A stretch of DNA of 64,000 nucleotides from UBA6623 sp965226435 (GCA_965226435.1 CBDDCY010000013.1:372001-436000); one strand, 5' to 3'. Shown: positions 15,777 to 24,362, counted from the first letter of the stretch. Notes: generated by a model from the sequence alone, not told the origin. Made by a program: numbers and translations.

Positions 15777-18157
15777 GAGGGGCCGTAGTCATACTCCGGA
15801 CCCGGGCTCAAGAGAGTCCCCGCCCCGCGGGCAATGTCGTACACCCACACATCCCGATCCGTGCCCTCCGTTGTCTGAACGGCCACGAAGCGTCCGTCCG
15901 GGGAGAGCGCCGGTCCGTAAAATTTCCGCCGTGTAACTCCGATCTCCCCTGTCTTGTTGCCGCTACGGTCCAGCCAAACCAGTTGCTCTCGCCCCAAGCC
16001 GGTCCCGTCTAGGTAAACCAGTGTTTGATCGTCCGCTACGGTGGGACCGCGGCTGTTCGCGGAGATCGGGAAGGCTTCGCCCGCGGCCTTCAAGGTATCC
16101 AGAGAAAAAGGCAGAGCCCAGAGATCGGTGGTCAGCGGACTGGGTTGGTACACTATGTGCCCGCTCGGGGAATACACCGGGAAAACGCCGGGGCCCAGGA
16201 TCTCGCGCCGGCCGCTGTCGAGGTCCTGCACCATCATCGTAAGGTCGATCTGATCTCCGAACCCGAACACAAGGACGCGGTCACCGGCCTCGGGGGGCAA
16301 AAAACGAGGCCACACAATCACACCCGTCGGCCCTCCCGACGACGTCTCGGGGTCCTCGGGCGCAATGATCACTTCGGGAGTGCCTCCGGCGGCGGGAACT
16401 TCGTAAATGCTGTGAGGGTTGCCCGAGCTGAAGACGATCGAGCGGCCGTCGGGGCTCCAGGATCCTCCGTGGAAATGGCTGGGGGGCACTCGACAAACCG
16501 AGACGGCGATGCCGCCTTGAGACGAAATCTTCTTGAGTTCCCCACTGGCTCCGAATTCCGTCCCGCCGGCAACGAATCCGATGAGGTCACTGTCGGGTGA
16601 CCAGAAAAGATCAACCGCTCCCTCCGTACCATCGATCAGCCGCGGTTGCCGCTGATCGAGATCCTGAACCCAAAGCGCCCTCTCCGCGCTCCCGATGAAG
16701 GCAACGTGTTTGCCGTTGGGGGAGACGGCGACATAGTTGCTGTAGAAGGAGGCGCCGAAACCCTGCGGCGGTTTTAGGGCGAATCGGCGCAGGGGCATTT
16801 CGGGAGGCGTTTCGCGGAAGTGGAGGAACGAGACGGCAAGCAAAGCCGCAACGGCGACGGCAAGAAGGGTCTGATAAAGTCGCGGCCCCACCGGAACCGG
16901 CGAGGCTCCGCGGTCCCGCGCGGTTGGATCCGATTGCGCGCCGACATGAAGGGAAGCCGAGGACGACGATGCTCGCTTCAGCGACCGCAGGTCGACAACC
17001 ATGTCCTCGACGTGCTGATACCGATCGTCGGGGTCCTTCGCCAGGGCTTTACCGACATGGTGATCGAGGTCGACCGGAATCCCCACCCGCAACGCCGTGA
17101 TCGGCGTCGGCTCCTGGTGAACGATCGCGTACAGCACCGCTTGCTCGCGATCCCCCGCGAAAGGCAGTCGCCCGGTCACCATTTCATAAATCAACACGCC
17201 CAGCGACCAGACGTCGGTGCGGCGGTCGGTCGGCGGTCGGTCGGCTTGCTCGGGCGACATACACGAGACCGTCCCCACGACCGTCTCGGTTTTCGTGAGC
17301 CGCGACCGGTCGGCCAAACGCGCCAGCCCGAAATCGAGAATCTTCACCTGCCCTTGCGGCGTGAGCATCACGTTCGAGCTCTTGATGTCGCGATGGACTA
17401 CGCCTTTCTCGTGCGCGGCCTGCAAGCCCCGCGCGGTTTGGATCGCGATGTCGAGGGCTTCGTTGAGTTCCAGCGGGCCGGCGGCGATTTTCTTGTCGAG
17501 GCTTTGTCCCTCGACGTACGCCATCGCGATGAACATCTGCCCGCCGGCCTCGTCGATTTCGTGGACGGTACAAATGTTGGAATGATCGACCGCCGCCGCG
17601 GCTTGGGCTTCGCGGCGAAAGCGTTCTTTCGCATTGGGGTCCTCGGTCAAATGGGCCGCGAGGAATTTCAGAGCGACGGTGCGATTGAGTTTCGTGTCGA
17701 GGGCTTTGTAAACGACCCCCATCCCGCCCTCGCCGATCTTTTCGAGCAGCCGGTAGTGCGAGATAGTGCGCTCGGCCGCCGTGCCCGCCGGGAGACCGAC
17801 GATTTCGCCCGATTCGTCGATTTGCTCGATGACCCCTATGAAGCGGTAGCCACGACGAGGCAGGGTTTCAATGAAGCGAACTTTATCGGCGGAATCCCCC
17901 AGCGCCTGCCGTAATTTACTAACGGCGATGTTGAGTCCTTTTTCGAAATCGACGAACGTTTCGTCGGGCCAGAGTCGTTCGTGAAGCGCCTCGCGGGTGA
18001 CGAGTTTGCCGGGGCGTTCGAGCAGCGCCGCGAGAATCTGAAACGACTGCTCTTGCAGGCGGACCTTCACCCCGCCCTTGCGGAGTTCGCCGGTCTTGAG
18101 GTTCAGCTCGAAGGTTTCAAACCGCACCACCTTCGAAACTTCGTTCGTATTCTGCAT
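15392..18157 (-). CDS. Winged-helix / Ser-Thr kinase / beta-propeller fusion (frameshifted)
   Basis: Large one-component signalling protein. Domains in order: an OmpR/CadC-type winged helix (about 1-105; FETFELNLKTGELRKGGVKV), a Hanks-type Ser/Thr kinase (about 135-400) with GEGGMGVVYKA, VALKF, HRDIKSSNV, DFGLA and the APE-equivalent SPEQ, one membrane helix (LLAVAVAALLAVSFLHF) and a periplasmic PD40/TolB-like propeller. The start MQNTNEVSKVV was chosen because the upstream 43 codons are not homologous. Combined DNA-binding and kinase domains are typical of Acidobacteria. A one-base deletion near 15626 sends the last ~80 codons out of frame. The ligand and phosphorylation targets are unknown. 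Confidence 0.85.
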   Translation of the reverse strand: MQNTNEVSKVVRFETFELNLKTGELRKGGVKVRLQEQSFQILAALLERPGKLVTREALHERLWPDETFVDFEKGLNIAVSKLRQALGDSADKVRFIETLPRRGYRFIGVIEQIDESGEIVGLPAGTAAERTISHYRLLEKIGEGGMGVVYKALDTKLNRTVALKFLAAHLTEDPNAKERFRREAQAAAAVDHSNICTVHEIDEAGGQMFIAMAYVEGQSLDKKIAAGPLELNEALDIAIQTARGLQAAHEKGVVHRDIKSSNVMLTPQGQVKILDFGLARLADRSRLTKTETVVGTVSCMSPEQADRPPTDRRTDVWSLGVLIYEMVTGRLPFAGDREQAVLYAIVHQEPTPITALRVGIPVDLDHHVGKALAKDPDDRYQHVEDMVVDLRSLKRASSSSASLHVGAQSDPTARDRGASPVPVGPRLYQTLLAVAVAALLAVSFLHFRETPPEMPLRRFALKPPQGFGASFYSNYVAVSPNGKHVAFIGSAERALWVQDLDQRQPRLIDGTEGAVDLFWSPDSDLIGFVAGGTEFGASGELKKISSQGGIAVSVCRVPPSHFHGGSWSPDGRSIVFSSGNPHSIYEVPAAGGTPEVIIAPEDPETSSGGPTGVIVWPRFLPPEAGDRVLVFGFGDQIDLTMMVQDLDSGRREILGPGVFPVYSPSGHIVYQPSPLTTDLWALPFSLDTLKAAGEAFPISANSRGPTVADDQTLVYLDGTGLGREQLVWLDRSGNKTGEIGVTRRKFYGPALSPDGRFVAVQTTEGTDRDVWVYDIARGAGTLLSPGPEYDYGPSWSPSGDEVTFTSLRMGPTKSNGDIILVKADGGGEEQVLVATTETESVFDWPTTENTSSTTRSIRKTGLTCGTWSVTRTAGPPARCCGRRLMRLYQDSPPTGGTSPTFRTSRAKTKSMSNAFPRAVKR

Positions 18158-18347
18158 CGAACCGTCCGAAATCTCCCACGTTCCGTTCGCGCTGCACGGC
18201 TTGCGGTTGGAATTGAAGGGAATTATAGCGCTTTCCGGCGGCCGGTACGAGCCGCGTTCACGCAAGAGTTCACGCGGCTCTTGCATTCCTTGTTAGGCCG
18301 GTCGTCTTACGGCCGGCTGACGAAGCAACGCAAAGCGGCGATCCCAA

Positions 18348-18612
18348 ACCGAGCCGCGCGCGTCAGCAAGCGGTATCCGATAAATCGCGCAGCCCGAAGC
18401 AAGGCGGCGGAAGCGCCATGCCCGCGAGAGAACCGGGTACCCGTCATGCCTCGGACACGCCAAGCGGCGGGCCTCGTGCTGACGGGCCTCTCACACACTT
18501 TGCCTCACCATGCCATGGGAAGAGCAGACCGACGTGACCACCGCAGGGTCACGACCCGCCTTGCCCCCGGGCCACGGCATCGGATACCGCTTGCTGACGC
18601 GCGCGGCTCGGT
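18348..18612. repeat. Inverted-repeat element with perfect 34-bp ends
   Basis: Positions 18348-18381 and 18579-18612 are exact reverse complements (34 bp), beginning ACCGAGCCGCGCGCGTCAGC and flanking about 197 bp with no ORF. A related element with 18-bp ends is at 47398-47610. It could be a MITE-like or REP-type repeat. The right arm lies inside the 3' end of the VOC gene and supplies its last ~20 codons. Confidence 0.75.
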
Positions 18613-19442
18613 AATTTGTCGAGGCCTTCGGTCAATTCGAGGTAGGCGCCGGCGGGGTCGGTGAGGAAGGCTGTGTTCAGCTTGAGGGCCGGGATTTCCT
18701 CATATGGGCGATCGAAGACGATGCCCATTTTCTCGAGCCTCTCGCAAAACGCTTTGAGGTTTTTGATTTCGAAACCGGTGTGATCGAGTACGGTTCCTTG
18801 GATCGGCTTTTCCTGCTTTTCGGCTTTCGAATAAGTCAGGTTGACACCCGGCAGGTCGGTTGTTTTGAAGGGACCGCACGTGCCCGGCACCGCGCCGAAA
18901 ACCTTCGCGTACCATGCCTGCAAACCCTCGACATCGGCGGTGTAGTAGTGAATATGGTGATTGGCGATCGGCGTGGGTAATGACGGGTCCTCGATCAACT
19001 CGACTTTCAGTTCGTCCGGGGCCTGGATATACGCCATATATACGCCCGTCCCTTTATTGAAGAAGATGTCCTCGGTCGCGTCGGCGAGCGCTTCCCGAGT
19101 GATGACCTTGATTCCCCCGGCCTTCAACTTCGCGACCGCGTCCTTGATGTCCTTGACCAGAAAGCCGATGTGATTGACGGCGGTGCCGACGCTGCCGCTC
19201 GCGGGGGCCTTTTCACGCAGGAACACGATAACATTGGGAAATTTGAATCCCTCGATCGGTCCCAGCTTGACCGTTTCACCGCCCAGCAGCGGGCCCCAGA
19301 ACATCCGGTGGGCCTCCATATCAGTAGCGTTAATGTGATGATGCCCCATCGCGACCGGGGCGTCTTTCGCGGCGGTCAACTGTGCTGAAGCGGGCGTGAC
19401 CGCAACAACGGCGGCGATACAGAAAAGCAAAATGCGAAGCAT
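18549..19442 (-). CDS. Secreted VOC (glyoxalase/bleomycin-resistance fold) protein
   Basis: A 297-residue exported protein with a signal peptide (MLRILLFCIAAVVAVTPASA) followed by two vicinal-oxygen-chelate modules. First-module markers are HHHINATDMEAHRMFWG and VNHIGFLVKDI; second-module markers are NHHIHYYTADVEGLQAWYAK, LDHTGFEIKN and AYLELTEGLD. The metal ligands would be the His and Glu residues at these strand ends. It resembles lactoylglutathione lyase or dioxygenase-like proteins, but no substrate can be inferred. The last ~20 residues (PSRARQQAVSDAV...) are encoded by the inverted repeat at 18579-18612 and beyond, so the native C-terminus was probably altered by repeat insertion. Confidence 0.82.
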   Translation of the reverse strand: MLRILLFCIAAVVAVTPASAQLTAAKDAPVAMGHHHINATDMEAHRMFWGPLLGGETVKLGPIEGFKFPNVIVFLREKAPASGSVGTAVNHIGFLVKDIKDAVAKLKAGGIKVITREALADATEDIFFNKGTGVYMAYIQAPDELKVELIEDPSLPTPIANHHIHYYTADVEGLQAWYAKVFGAVPGTCGPFKTTDLPGVNLTYSKAEKQEKPIQGTVLDHTGFEIKNLKAFCERLEKMGIVFDRPYEEIPALKLNTAFLTDPAGAYLELTEGLDKLPSRARQQAVSDAVARGQGGS

Positions 19443-19465
19443 GTGAATGTTCTCCTCGACACGTC

Positions 19466-19888
19466 CTAGGCGGCTCGCGGCGGGCGATTCTCCCGCAAAA
19501 AGTTTGCAATCGATTCGAGGGACGTGCCGGGCGGGAAAACCGCCGCCACGCCTTGCTCCTTCATGGACTCGATATCGGCGTCGGGAATGATGCCGCCCAG
19601 TACGACTCGAACGTCGTCCATACCCTTGTCGCGAAGCAACTCCATGACGCGGGGAACAATCACCGTGTGGGCGCCGGAAAGAATCGACAGCCCGATAAAC
19701 TCGACGTCTTCCTCGAGCGCGGCGGAAACGATCTGCTCGGGCGTTTGGCGCAAGCCCGTGTAGATTACTTCCATACCGGCATCTCGCAAGGCGCGGGCGA
19801 TTACCTTGGCCCCGCGGTCGTGGCCGTCGAGGCCGGGTTTGGCGACGAGGACGCGAATGGGTGTGGCGGCGGTGGAAGCGTCGGCCAT
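19466..19888 (-). CDS. Cobalamin-binding subunit of methylmalonyl-CoA-type mutase
   Basis: A 140-residue stand-alone B12-binding domain. The base-off/His-on motif D-x-H-x-x-G is present as LDGHDRGAKV near residues 20-30, followed by SxL (LSILSGAH) and the terminal GG region (VLGGIIPDADI). Such small subunits combine with a separate large catalytic chain in methylmalonyl-CoA, ethylmalonyl-CoA or isobutyryl-CoA mutases. No large chain is in the window. It sits 23 nt upstream of the VOC protein on the same strand. VOC-fold methylmalonyl-CoA epimerase is a natural partner of the mutase, but the VOC neighbour here has a signal peptide, so a functional link is doubtful. Confidence 0.85.
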   Translation of the reverse strand: MADASTAATPIRVLVAKPGLDGHDRGAKVIARALRDAGMEVIYTGLRQTPEQIVSAALEEDVEFIGLSILSGAHTVIVPRVMELLRDKGMDDVRVVLGGIIPDADIESMKEQGVAAVFPPGTSLESIANFLRENRPPRAA

Positions 19889-19992
19889 GGGGTTCTAATG
19901 AAACACGAGTTGGAGGATATGCAAATTGACGGGGGCAAGAGCACTCGAGGCCGTGAAAAAGTCCGGGCCGGCACGTAGGGTCCCTACCGCGG

Positions 19993-20094
19993 CTCCTGCC
20001 ACCCTTTCAGGGTTCAATCGTGGGAAACCGTTACCTAGGGTTCCGCCTTCGGCTCCACCCTAGGCTATATTCCTTCCGCCGCTTCGCGGCTCAC
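19993..20094 (+). repeat. Triple-hairpin intergenic repeat, copy 1
   Basis: Contains ACCCTTTCAGGGT, then CCTAGGGTT...CACCCTAGG, then GCCGCTTCGCGGC: three stems in about 100 nt. One of six copies in this window. Confidence 0.75.
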
Positions 20095-20252
20095 CCAGTC
20101 CCGCACTTGTTTCGAGTCTCTTGGCTCTTGGACTTTCGCCTGGGTCTATAGTAACGCGGCTGCGGGATCTCAGCCTTTCTCAGCCGCTCGCGTTTCCATC
20201 TTTCGCACGATCTATATCGTGAATCTAATTTTCAGACTTCCCGAAGGAGGAT

Positions 20253-21425
20253 CTAGACTTCCACTTTTTGGGTCTTCGGGTTCCAGCGCACCCGCCGTCC
20301 CTGCTTGACCGAGATGTTCGCCATTTGCAAAACCAACGCTGATTGAAACCCGGTCTCGACCGGAGCCACGGGAGTCTTGCGGCTCAACACCGAATCGACG
20401 AAGTTGTTCACATGATCGATCGTCGCTTGGCGAAAGCCGCCGGGCTGATCTTTGTCGACCGAGGGCCGATCGGGCGCTGCCTTCGGGAACACTCGCAAGA
20501 ATTCGCGGCCGATATCCATGCGGGCTTCATCGCCGTCGTAGGCGTTGAGTTGATCGGCGCGCATGGCGTATTGCATCGCCGAGTAATTGATCGTGAACAC
20601 GGCCATGAAGTCTTCAGGATATTCGGCCGTCACGATCCAGGACTCCGGCAGATCGCCGTTCGTACGATGTCCCGAGCAAGCCGAGGCGTTGACCGCCGAG
20701 GGATACCCGGCGTCCATGATCATGTGGATCGAATCATAGATGTGCGCGCCCTGGTCGATGACGATGCCGCCGGAGTAGTCCGACCAGTTGCGCCAGTCGA
20801 AGAACCGCAGCGCGTCTTTGGCCACTTTCGGAGCCGGTCCGAGCCATTGATCCCAGTCGAGGGGCCCCTCGAATTGTCGGGCGCGGGGGTCGAGCCGGTT
20901 GTTGAGCCAATAGGTGCGGATCATGCGCACCTTGCCTAACTTTCCGGCGCGGCGCAGGTCGCGGGCTTCCTGATAGAGGTTGTAGCTGCGGCGTTGCATG
21001 CCGACTTGGACGATTTGCTTCGACGCCTGCTCGGCATGGATCATCTCGACGCCTTCCTCGGGCGTATGGCAGAGCGGCTTTTCGAGATAAACGTCCTTGC
21101 CGGCGGCCAGGGCGTCGAGCAACATGCGGTGATGCTGATGCTCCGGCGTGGCGATCAGGACGATGTCGATCTCGGGGTCTTCGAGCAGCTTCTTGTAGTT
21201 GCGGTAAGCCTTGGTGCCGGGCCCGGCGTCGGAAAGCCCTTTTTCAAGATTGGGCTCGTAGATATCGCACACGGCGTGGGCTTTGACGCGGGGGTTTTCG
21301 GCGAAATGCGTCATCACACGTCGGCCGCGTCCGCCGGCGCCGATCAACCCCAGCTGTAGCGTCTCAGCCGGACTCTGCGCCATCGCCGCGCCGGTTCCCG
21401 CCATCAAGAAAATACGTCGATTCAT
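20253..21425 (-). CDS. Gfo/Idh/MocA oxidoreductase with Tat-like signal
   Basis: A 390-residue NAD(P)-dependent sugar-type dehydrogenase. The N-terminus MNRRIFLMAGTGAAMAQSPA is a short twin-arginine signal typical of Planctomycetes and Acidobacteria paralogs. The Rossmann motif is LGLIGAGGRGRRV, with the conserved EKPLCHTPEEG active-site strand near residue 120. The C-terminal alpha/beta domain carries GGIVIDQGAHIYDSIHMIMD. The start 5 codons inside the open frame was chosen to begin at MNRR. It is followed on the same strand after ~75 nt by another Gfo/Idh gene, so the two may be co-transcribed. Substrate unknown. Confidence 0.85.
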   Translation of the reverse strand: MNRRIFLMAGTGAAMAQSPAETLQLGLIGAGGRGRRVMTHFAENPRVKAHAVCDIYEPNLEKGLSDAGPGTKAYRNYKKLLEDPEIDIVLIATPEHQHHRMLLDALAAGKDVYLEKPLCHTPEEGVEMIHAEQASKQIVQVGMQRRSYNLYQEARDLRRAGKLGKVRMIRTYWLNNRLDPRARQFEGPLDWDQWLGPAPKVAKDALRFFDWRNWSDYSGGIVIDQGAHIYDSIHMIMDAGYPSAVNASACSGHRTNGDLPESWIVTAEYPEDFMAVFTINYSAMQYAMRADQLNAYDGDEARMDIGREFLRVFPKAAPDRPSVDKDQPGGFRQATIDHVNNFVDSVLSRKTPVAPVETGFQSALVLQMANISVKQGRRVRWNPKTQKVEV

Positions 21426-21501
21426 GTAGTGTGACTCCAACCAAGTGGGGCAGGTCTCCAGGCCTGCCCAATCTCAAAACCGCTACCAAGAAACAATGCG
21501 C

Positions 21502-22563
21502 CTAGATCATCTTGCAGGCCCGCAGCAAAGCTTCCTGCACGATCAGATCATGCTCCACCGAGTAGTCGGGTTCGCCGCCCTCGACAATCGAGGCCATCAC
21601 GGCGAAATCGGGTTCATAGGGCACCGAGCGCTTGTCCTCGATGTCGATCGTTTGCGCCCCGGCCTTGTAAGGTCCGGCGGCATGGGCCAAATCGAGATGC
21701 AGCCGCAGATTGGGGAAAAACGGCCGGACGGTCGCGGCCCCCTCGGTGCCCGAGATTTGGAAAGTGCGGTAGCGGTTGCCGTTGGGCCGTTGCGCCGCGA
21801 TGTAGACTTCCGCCAGGGCGCTGTCGTATTCAAAGACCGCGAGAGTATTGTCGGCGAGTTTGTCGGGAACGTTCGAATCGTGGCGAATCCAGCTCGTGAT
21901 GTTCGTCGGCTTGCCCAGTAGATCGACGATGCGGTCGATCATGTGCGAACCCAGGTCGAACATCATCCCGCCCTTGTAGGCCGCGTCGTAGTCTCGCCCC
22001 TCGCGGCCGAGCGGCTTGTCGATCGTCGCGCGGACCATATACACACTGCCCAGCCAACCTTTGCGCGCCGCCTCGATCGCTTTTTGCATGGCCTCGTGAT
22101 AGCGCCATTGGTAGCCCATCTGGACGACCAGGTTCTTTTTCGTGGCCGCAGTGAGCAAGTCGCGAAGCGGCTCCAAGCTGTCGCCGGGGGGCTTGTCGAG
22201 ATGCACGAACTTGCCGGCCTCGACGGCCTTGCGCGCATATTCGAAATTCAGATTGTCGCGAACATCGGACTCGACGGCGATCAGCCGAATCGACTCGTCG
22301 TCGAGCATCTCGCGTTCACTGAGCCGGCGAACGCCTTGGTAGACCTCGTGATCCCAAGATTGTTTCGGGTCGGGCTCGCAGATGCCCACGAGGTCATAGG
22401 CGCCCATGCCGCGCAAGGTCTTAGCCTTGCTGCGAGCATGACCATGTCCGATGCCCCAGACAGCGGCACGGATCGGCTTCGGCGTTGACGCGGCGCCGAG
22501 CGCCCCCGCGCTCGAGGCCAACAGAAAAGCACGACGATCCAGTGAGTTTTTCGAGTCCGGCAT
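21502..22563 (-). CDS. Gfo/Idh/MocA oxidoreductase, second copy
   Basis: A 353-residue paralog of the neighbouring gene, transcribed first. It begins MPDSKNSLDRRAFLLASSAG, a twin-arginine signal, then the dinucleotide motif AVWGIGHGHARSKA and the active-site block HLDKPPGDSLEP (the usual EKP is DKP). The substrate-side His motif is MFDLGSHMIDRIVDLL. The start 16 codons inside the open frame gives the signal peptide directly. Two exported dehydrogenases in a row suggest a periplasmic sugar- or cyclitol-modifying pathway. NAD(P) in that compartment would have to be bound before Tat export. Confidence 0.83.
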   Translation of the reverse strand: MPDSKNSLDRRAFLLASSAGALGAASTPKPIRAAVWGIGHGHARSKAKTLRGMGAYDLVGICEPDPKQSWDHEVYQGVRRLSEREMLDDESIRLIAVESDVRDNLNFEYARKAVEAGKFVHLDKPPGDSLEPLRDLLTAATKKNLVVQMGYQWRYHEAMQKAIEAARKGWLGSVYMVRATIDKPLGREGRDYDAAYKGGMMFDLGSHMIDRIVDLLGKPTNITSWIRHDSNVPDKLADNTLAVFEYDSALAEVYIAAQRPNGNRYRTFQISGTEGAATVRPFFPNLRLHLDLAHAAGPYKAGAQTIDIEDKRSVPYEPDFAVMASIVEGGEPDYSVEHDLIVQEALLRACKMI

Positions 22564-22696
22564 GCCTTGGATTGTAGCAGGGGGGCGAGTGGATTTACGG
22601 TGTCGATTCACCCGAAGATCATTCGCCCGGCCGGGGACTGCCGGCCCCGGGCCTCAGTGTGCATTCCGCTTACGCCCGACGAAATCGCAAGTGACC

Positions 22697-22797
22697 ACAG
22701 CCGCGAAGCGGCGGTAGGAATATAGCCTAGGGTGGAGCCGGAACGGCGGAACCCTGGGTGCCCCCCACCCAGGCGAGCCCTGAAGGGGCGGCAGGAC
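22697..22797 (-). repeat. Triple-hairpin intergenic repeat, copy 2
   Basis: Reverse orientation of the family: AGCCGCGAAGCGGCGG, TAGCCTAGGGTGGAG...AACCCTGGGTG and GAGCCCTGAAGGGGCGGCAGG. It ends 6 nt before the stop of the higA copy. Confidence 0.75.
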
Positions 22798-22802
22798 CAA
22801 AC

Positions 22803-23099
22803 CTACGCGGCCGGCCGCGGCTCATAGCGTTCGACCTTGATCTGGTCTTGCCGCTCGCGCGCCCGCGCCAGATCGTAAGACGCCTGCAGGCGAAGCCAAA
22901 AATCCGCGTTGGACCATCCGGCTTTCTCCAACCGGATGGCCATCTCCGGCGAAATGGCCGCGTGACCGTTCAGCACGCGCGAAAGCGTGTGCCGGGCGAC
23001 GCGCAGCAGCTTCGCGGCCTCGGTGACGGTCAGCTCCAGTGGGTCAAGGCAGTTCTGCTTGATGCTGAGGCCGGGGTGCGGCGGGTAAATCGCGGGCAT
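22803..23099 (-). CDS. higA: HigA-family antitoxin (XRE helix-turn-helix)
   Basis: A 98-residue antitoxin with the typical HigA start PPHPGLSIKQNCLDP, an XRE helix-turn-helix (VTEAAKLLRVARHTLSRVLNG) and the tail DFWLRLQASYDLARARER. It neutralises the HigB ribonuclease and represses the operon. It lies downstream of its toxin (33-nt gap), the toxin-first order of higBA loci. The second pair at 33199-33803 is clearly related but not identical. Confidence 0.92.
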   Translation of the reverse strand: MPAIYPPHPGLSIKQNCLDPLELTVTEAAKLLRVARHTLSRVLNGHAAISPEMAIRLEKAGWSNADFWLRLQASYDLARARERQDQIKVERYEPRPAA

Positions 23100-23131
23100 G
23101 GTTACTCGTCCTTTCGTCTCGTTTGCGACTA

Positions 23132-23410
23132 CTAGTGGTAATCGACTAAGTCCACGTCGTACGCGTCGCGGCCGTCAAACCGAAAAATGATCCGCCAATT
23201 GGCGGAAATCCATATACTCCAGAAACCCTTCCGGTCTCCCTTCAGCCGGTGAAGTCGGTACCCCGGCAAGTCGAGATCTCGAGGCATTCGCGCGGCGTTT
23301 AGATCCGCCAAAGCGATCCCGATACGATCAGCTTGGTCGGCGCGCAGCTTGCTCGGGTCTCCGCGTTCGTGAAGCCGCTTCAAACCACGATGACGGAATG
23401 ACTGGATCAA
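23132..23410 (-). CDS. higB: HigB/RelE-type toxin
   Basis: A 92-residue ribosome-dependent mRNA interferase of the RelE/ParE superfamily. The family signature is visible: FRHRGLKRLHERGD at the start, PGYRLHRLKGDRKGFWSIWI and NWRIIFRFDGRDAYDVDLVDYH at the C-terminus. The start is a TTG at 23410, giving M-IQSFRHRG as in the homolog at 33199; an in-frame GTG at 23437 would add 9 unusual residues and lies inside the promoter. The -10 hexamer ends only 5 nt before the TTG, so the transcript may be leaderless. It forms a module with the higA just downstream. Confidence 0.88.
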   Translation of the reverse strand: MIQSFRHRGLKRLHERGDPSKLRADQADRIGIALADLNAARMPRDLDLPGYRLHRLKGDRKGFWSIWISANWRIIFRFDGRDAYDVDLVDYH

Positions 23411-23444
23411 TCGTAAGCGTACCGTGATGCGGTACACCTGTCAA
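23411..23444 (-). promoter_or_regulatory. higBA promoter with operator-like palindrome
   Basis: On the minus strand TTGACA (23444-23439), 17 bp, TACGCT (23421-23416), then 5 nt to the TTG start. The spacer and -10 contain GTACCG-CATCA-CGGTAC, a perfect 6-bp inverted repeat suited to autorepression by HigA. Confidence 0.6.
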
Positions 23445-23520
23445 CAGCGCCATGCTCGGAAGCCGGCCAAGCGGAGCAAGGGTTGATAGGGCCGGCCCGA
23501 CGGTGCTTCCTCACACGCAA

Positions 23521-23544
23521 GGCCTTCCTAAAGGCCGGTATACT
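23521..23544 (+). promoter_or_regulatory. Promoter-like region with inverted repeat
   Basis: GGCCTT-CCTA-AAGGCC (23521-23536) is directly followed by TATACT (23539-23544), a good -10 about 70 nt before the next start codon. The hairpin overlaps the spacer and could be an operator or the end signal of an upstream transcript. Confidence 0.4.
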
Positions 23545-23614
23545 GAACAGCGAAAAGCACCTCTGGGGGGTTTGTGGGCCCGGGAGCGGAGACGACACCT
23601 TTGGGGAAGACCTC

Positions 23615-23941
23615 ATGGCCGAAAAAGTGCAAACGCTCGAACCCACTGTTGTCGTCAAGACAAGGTTCGACGAGCTGACGCGAAATTGGAAACGCGATAC
23701 CCGCATGACCTCGTCCACAACCGAGATGTCGATGCACCCGGCCTACCAGCAGATCATTGGCATGGGGGAACAAGCGCTGCCCTTGATCTTCCGCGAACTT
23801 CAACAAGCGCCGGGCCATTGGTTCTGGGCGCTCAAAGCGATCACCGGCGACGACCCCGTACCGGAAGCGGACCTAGGCAGGGTCCCGGCCATGCGGCAAG
23901 CTTGGTTGGACTGGGGCCGACGCAACGGCTACGTAAGTTAA
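23615..23941 (+). CDS. Conserved hypothetical protein, first gene of a two-gene module
   Basis: A 108-residue soluble protein. The start at ATG 23615 has a GGGGAAGA just upstream; the frame is open further 5' but non-homologous. Recognisable phrases are FDELTRNWKRDTRMTSSTTEM, HPAYQQIIGMGEQALPLI and FRELQQAPGHWFWALKAITG, which look like one or two short HEAT-like helices. I have seen such proteins next to the TPEYNCLAWAAG-type protein encoded next, so the two probably act together. No function is known to me. Confidence 0.65.
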   Translation: MAEKVQTLEPTVVVKTRFDELTRNWKRDTRMTSSTTEMSMHPAYQQIIGMGEQALPLIFRELQQAPGHWFWALKAITGDDPVPEADLGRVPAMRQAWLDWGRRNGYVS

Positions 23942-23949
23942 TTCAACTT

Positions 23950-24362
23950 GTGAGCTTCGTCGCGACCAGTCCCGCCACTCCCGAATACAACTGTTTAGCC
24001 TGGGCGGCCGGCGAAACCGATCGCTGGTGGTGGCCCGATTCGATGGGCTTGTACGCATGGCCGGAAGGCGTTCCGCGCCGAGAAACTCTGGAAGCCTTCG
24101 TCCAAGCGTTTGGAACCCTGGGTTACGAACCATACGGCAGCAGCGCCCCGGAACCAACCGTAGAGAAATCGCTATCTATGTCGACCCATCCGGCCGACCC
24201 ACCCACGCCGCGCGCCAATTGCCTTCCGGGAAATGGACCAGCAAATTGGGACAAGAAATCGACATCGAGCATGACGCACTTGATGGAGACTACCCAGCCG
24301 CTTGCGCCTACGGTCAAGTAGCGGTGAGTCTGGCCCGTTCGAGGCAGCCCGCTGAAACCTAA
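23950..24362 (+). pseudogene. Conserved hypothetical protein, second gene of the module (frameshifted)
   Basis: Starts at GTG 23950, 8 nt after the preceding stop. The first frame reads TPEYNCLAWAAGETDRWWWP and GVPRRETLEAFVQAFGTLGY, the family hallmarks, up to EPTVEK near 24168. The second frame then continues IAIYVDPSGRPTHAARQLPS and GKWTSKLGQEIDIEHD to 24362. The family sequence would read EKIAIYVD, so one A is missing from an AAAA run at 24166-24168. This is either a genuine one-base deletion or an assembly error; programmed slippage on the A-run is less likely. The intact protein would be about 137 residues, cytosolic, function unknown. Confidence 0.65.

Noticed and set aside
23440..23520. 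Possible tRNA-like sequence before the two-gene module
   Set aside because: It has a few short complementary pairs but no TTCGA-type T-loop, no anticodon arm and no acceptor stem that can be drawn.
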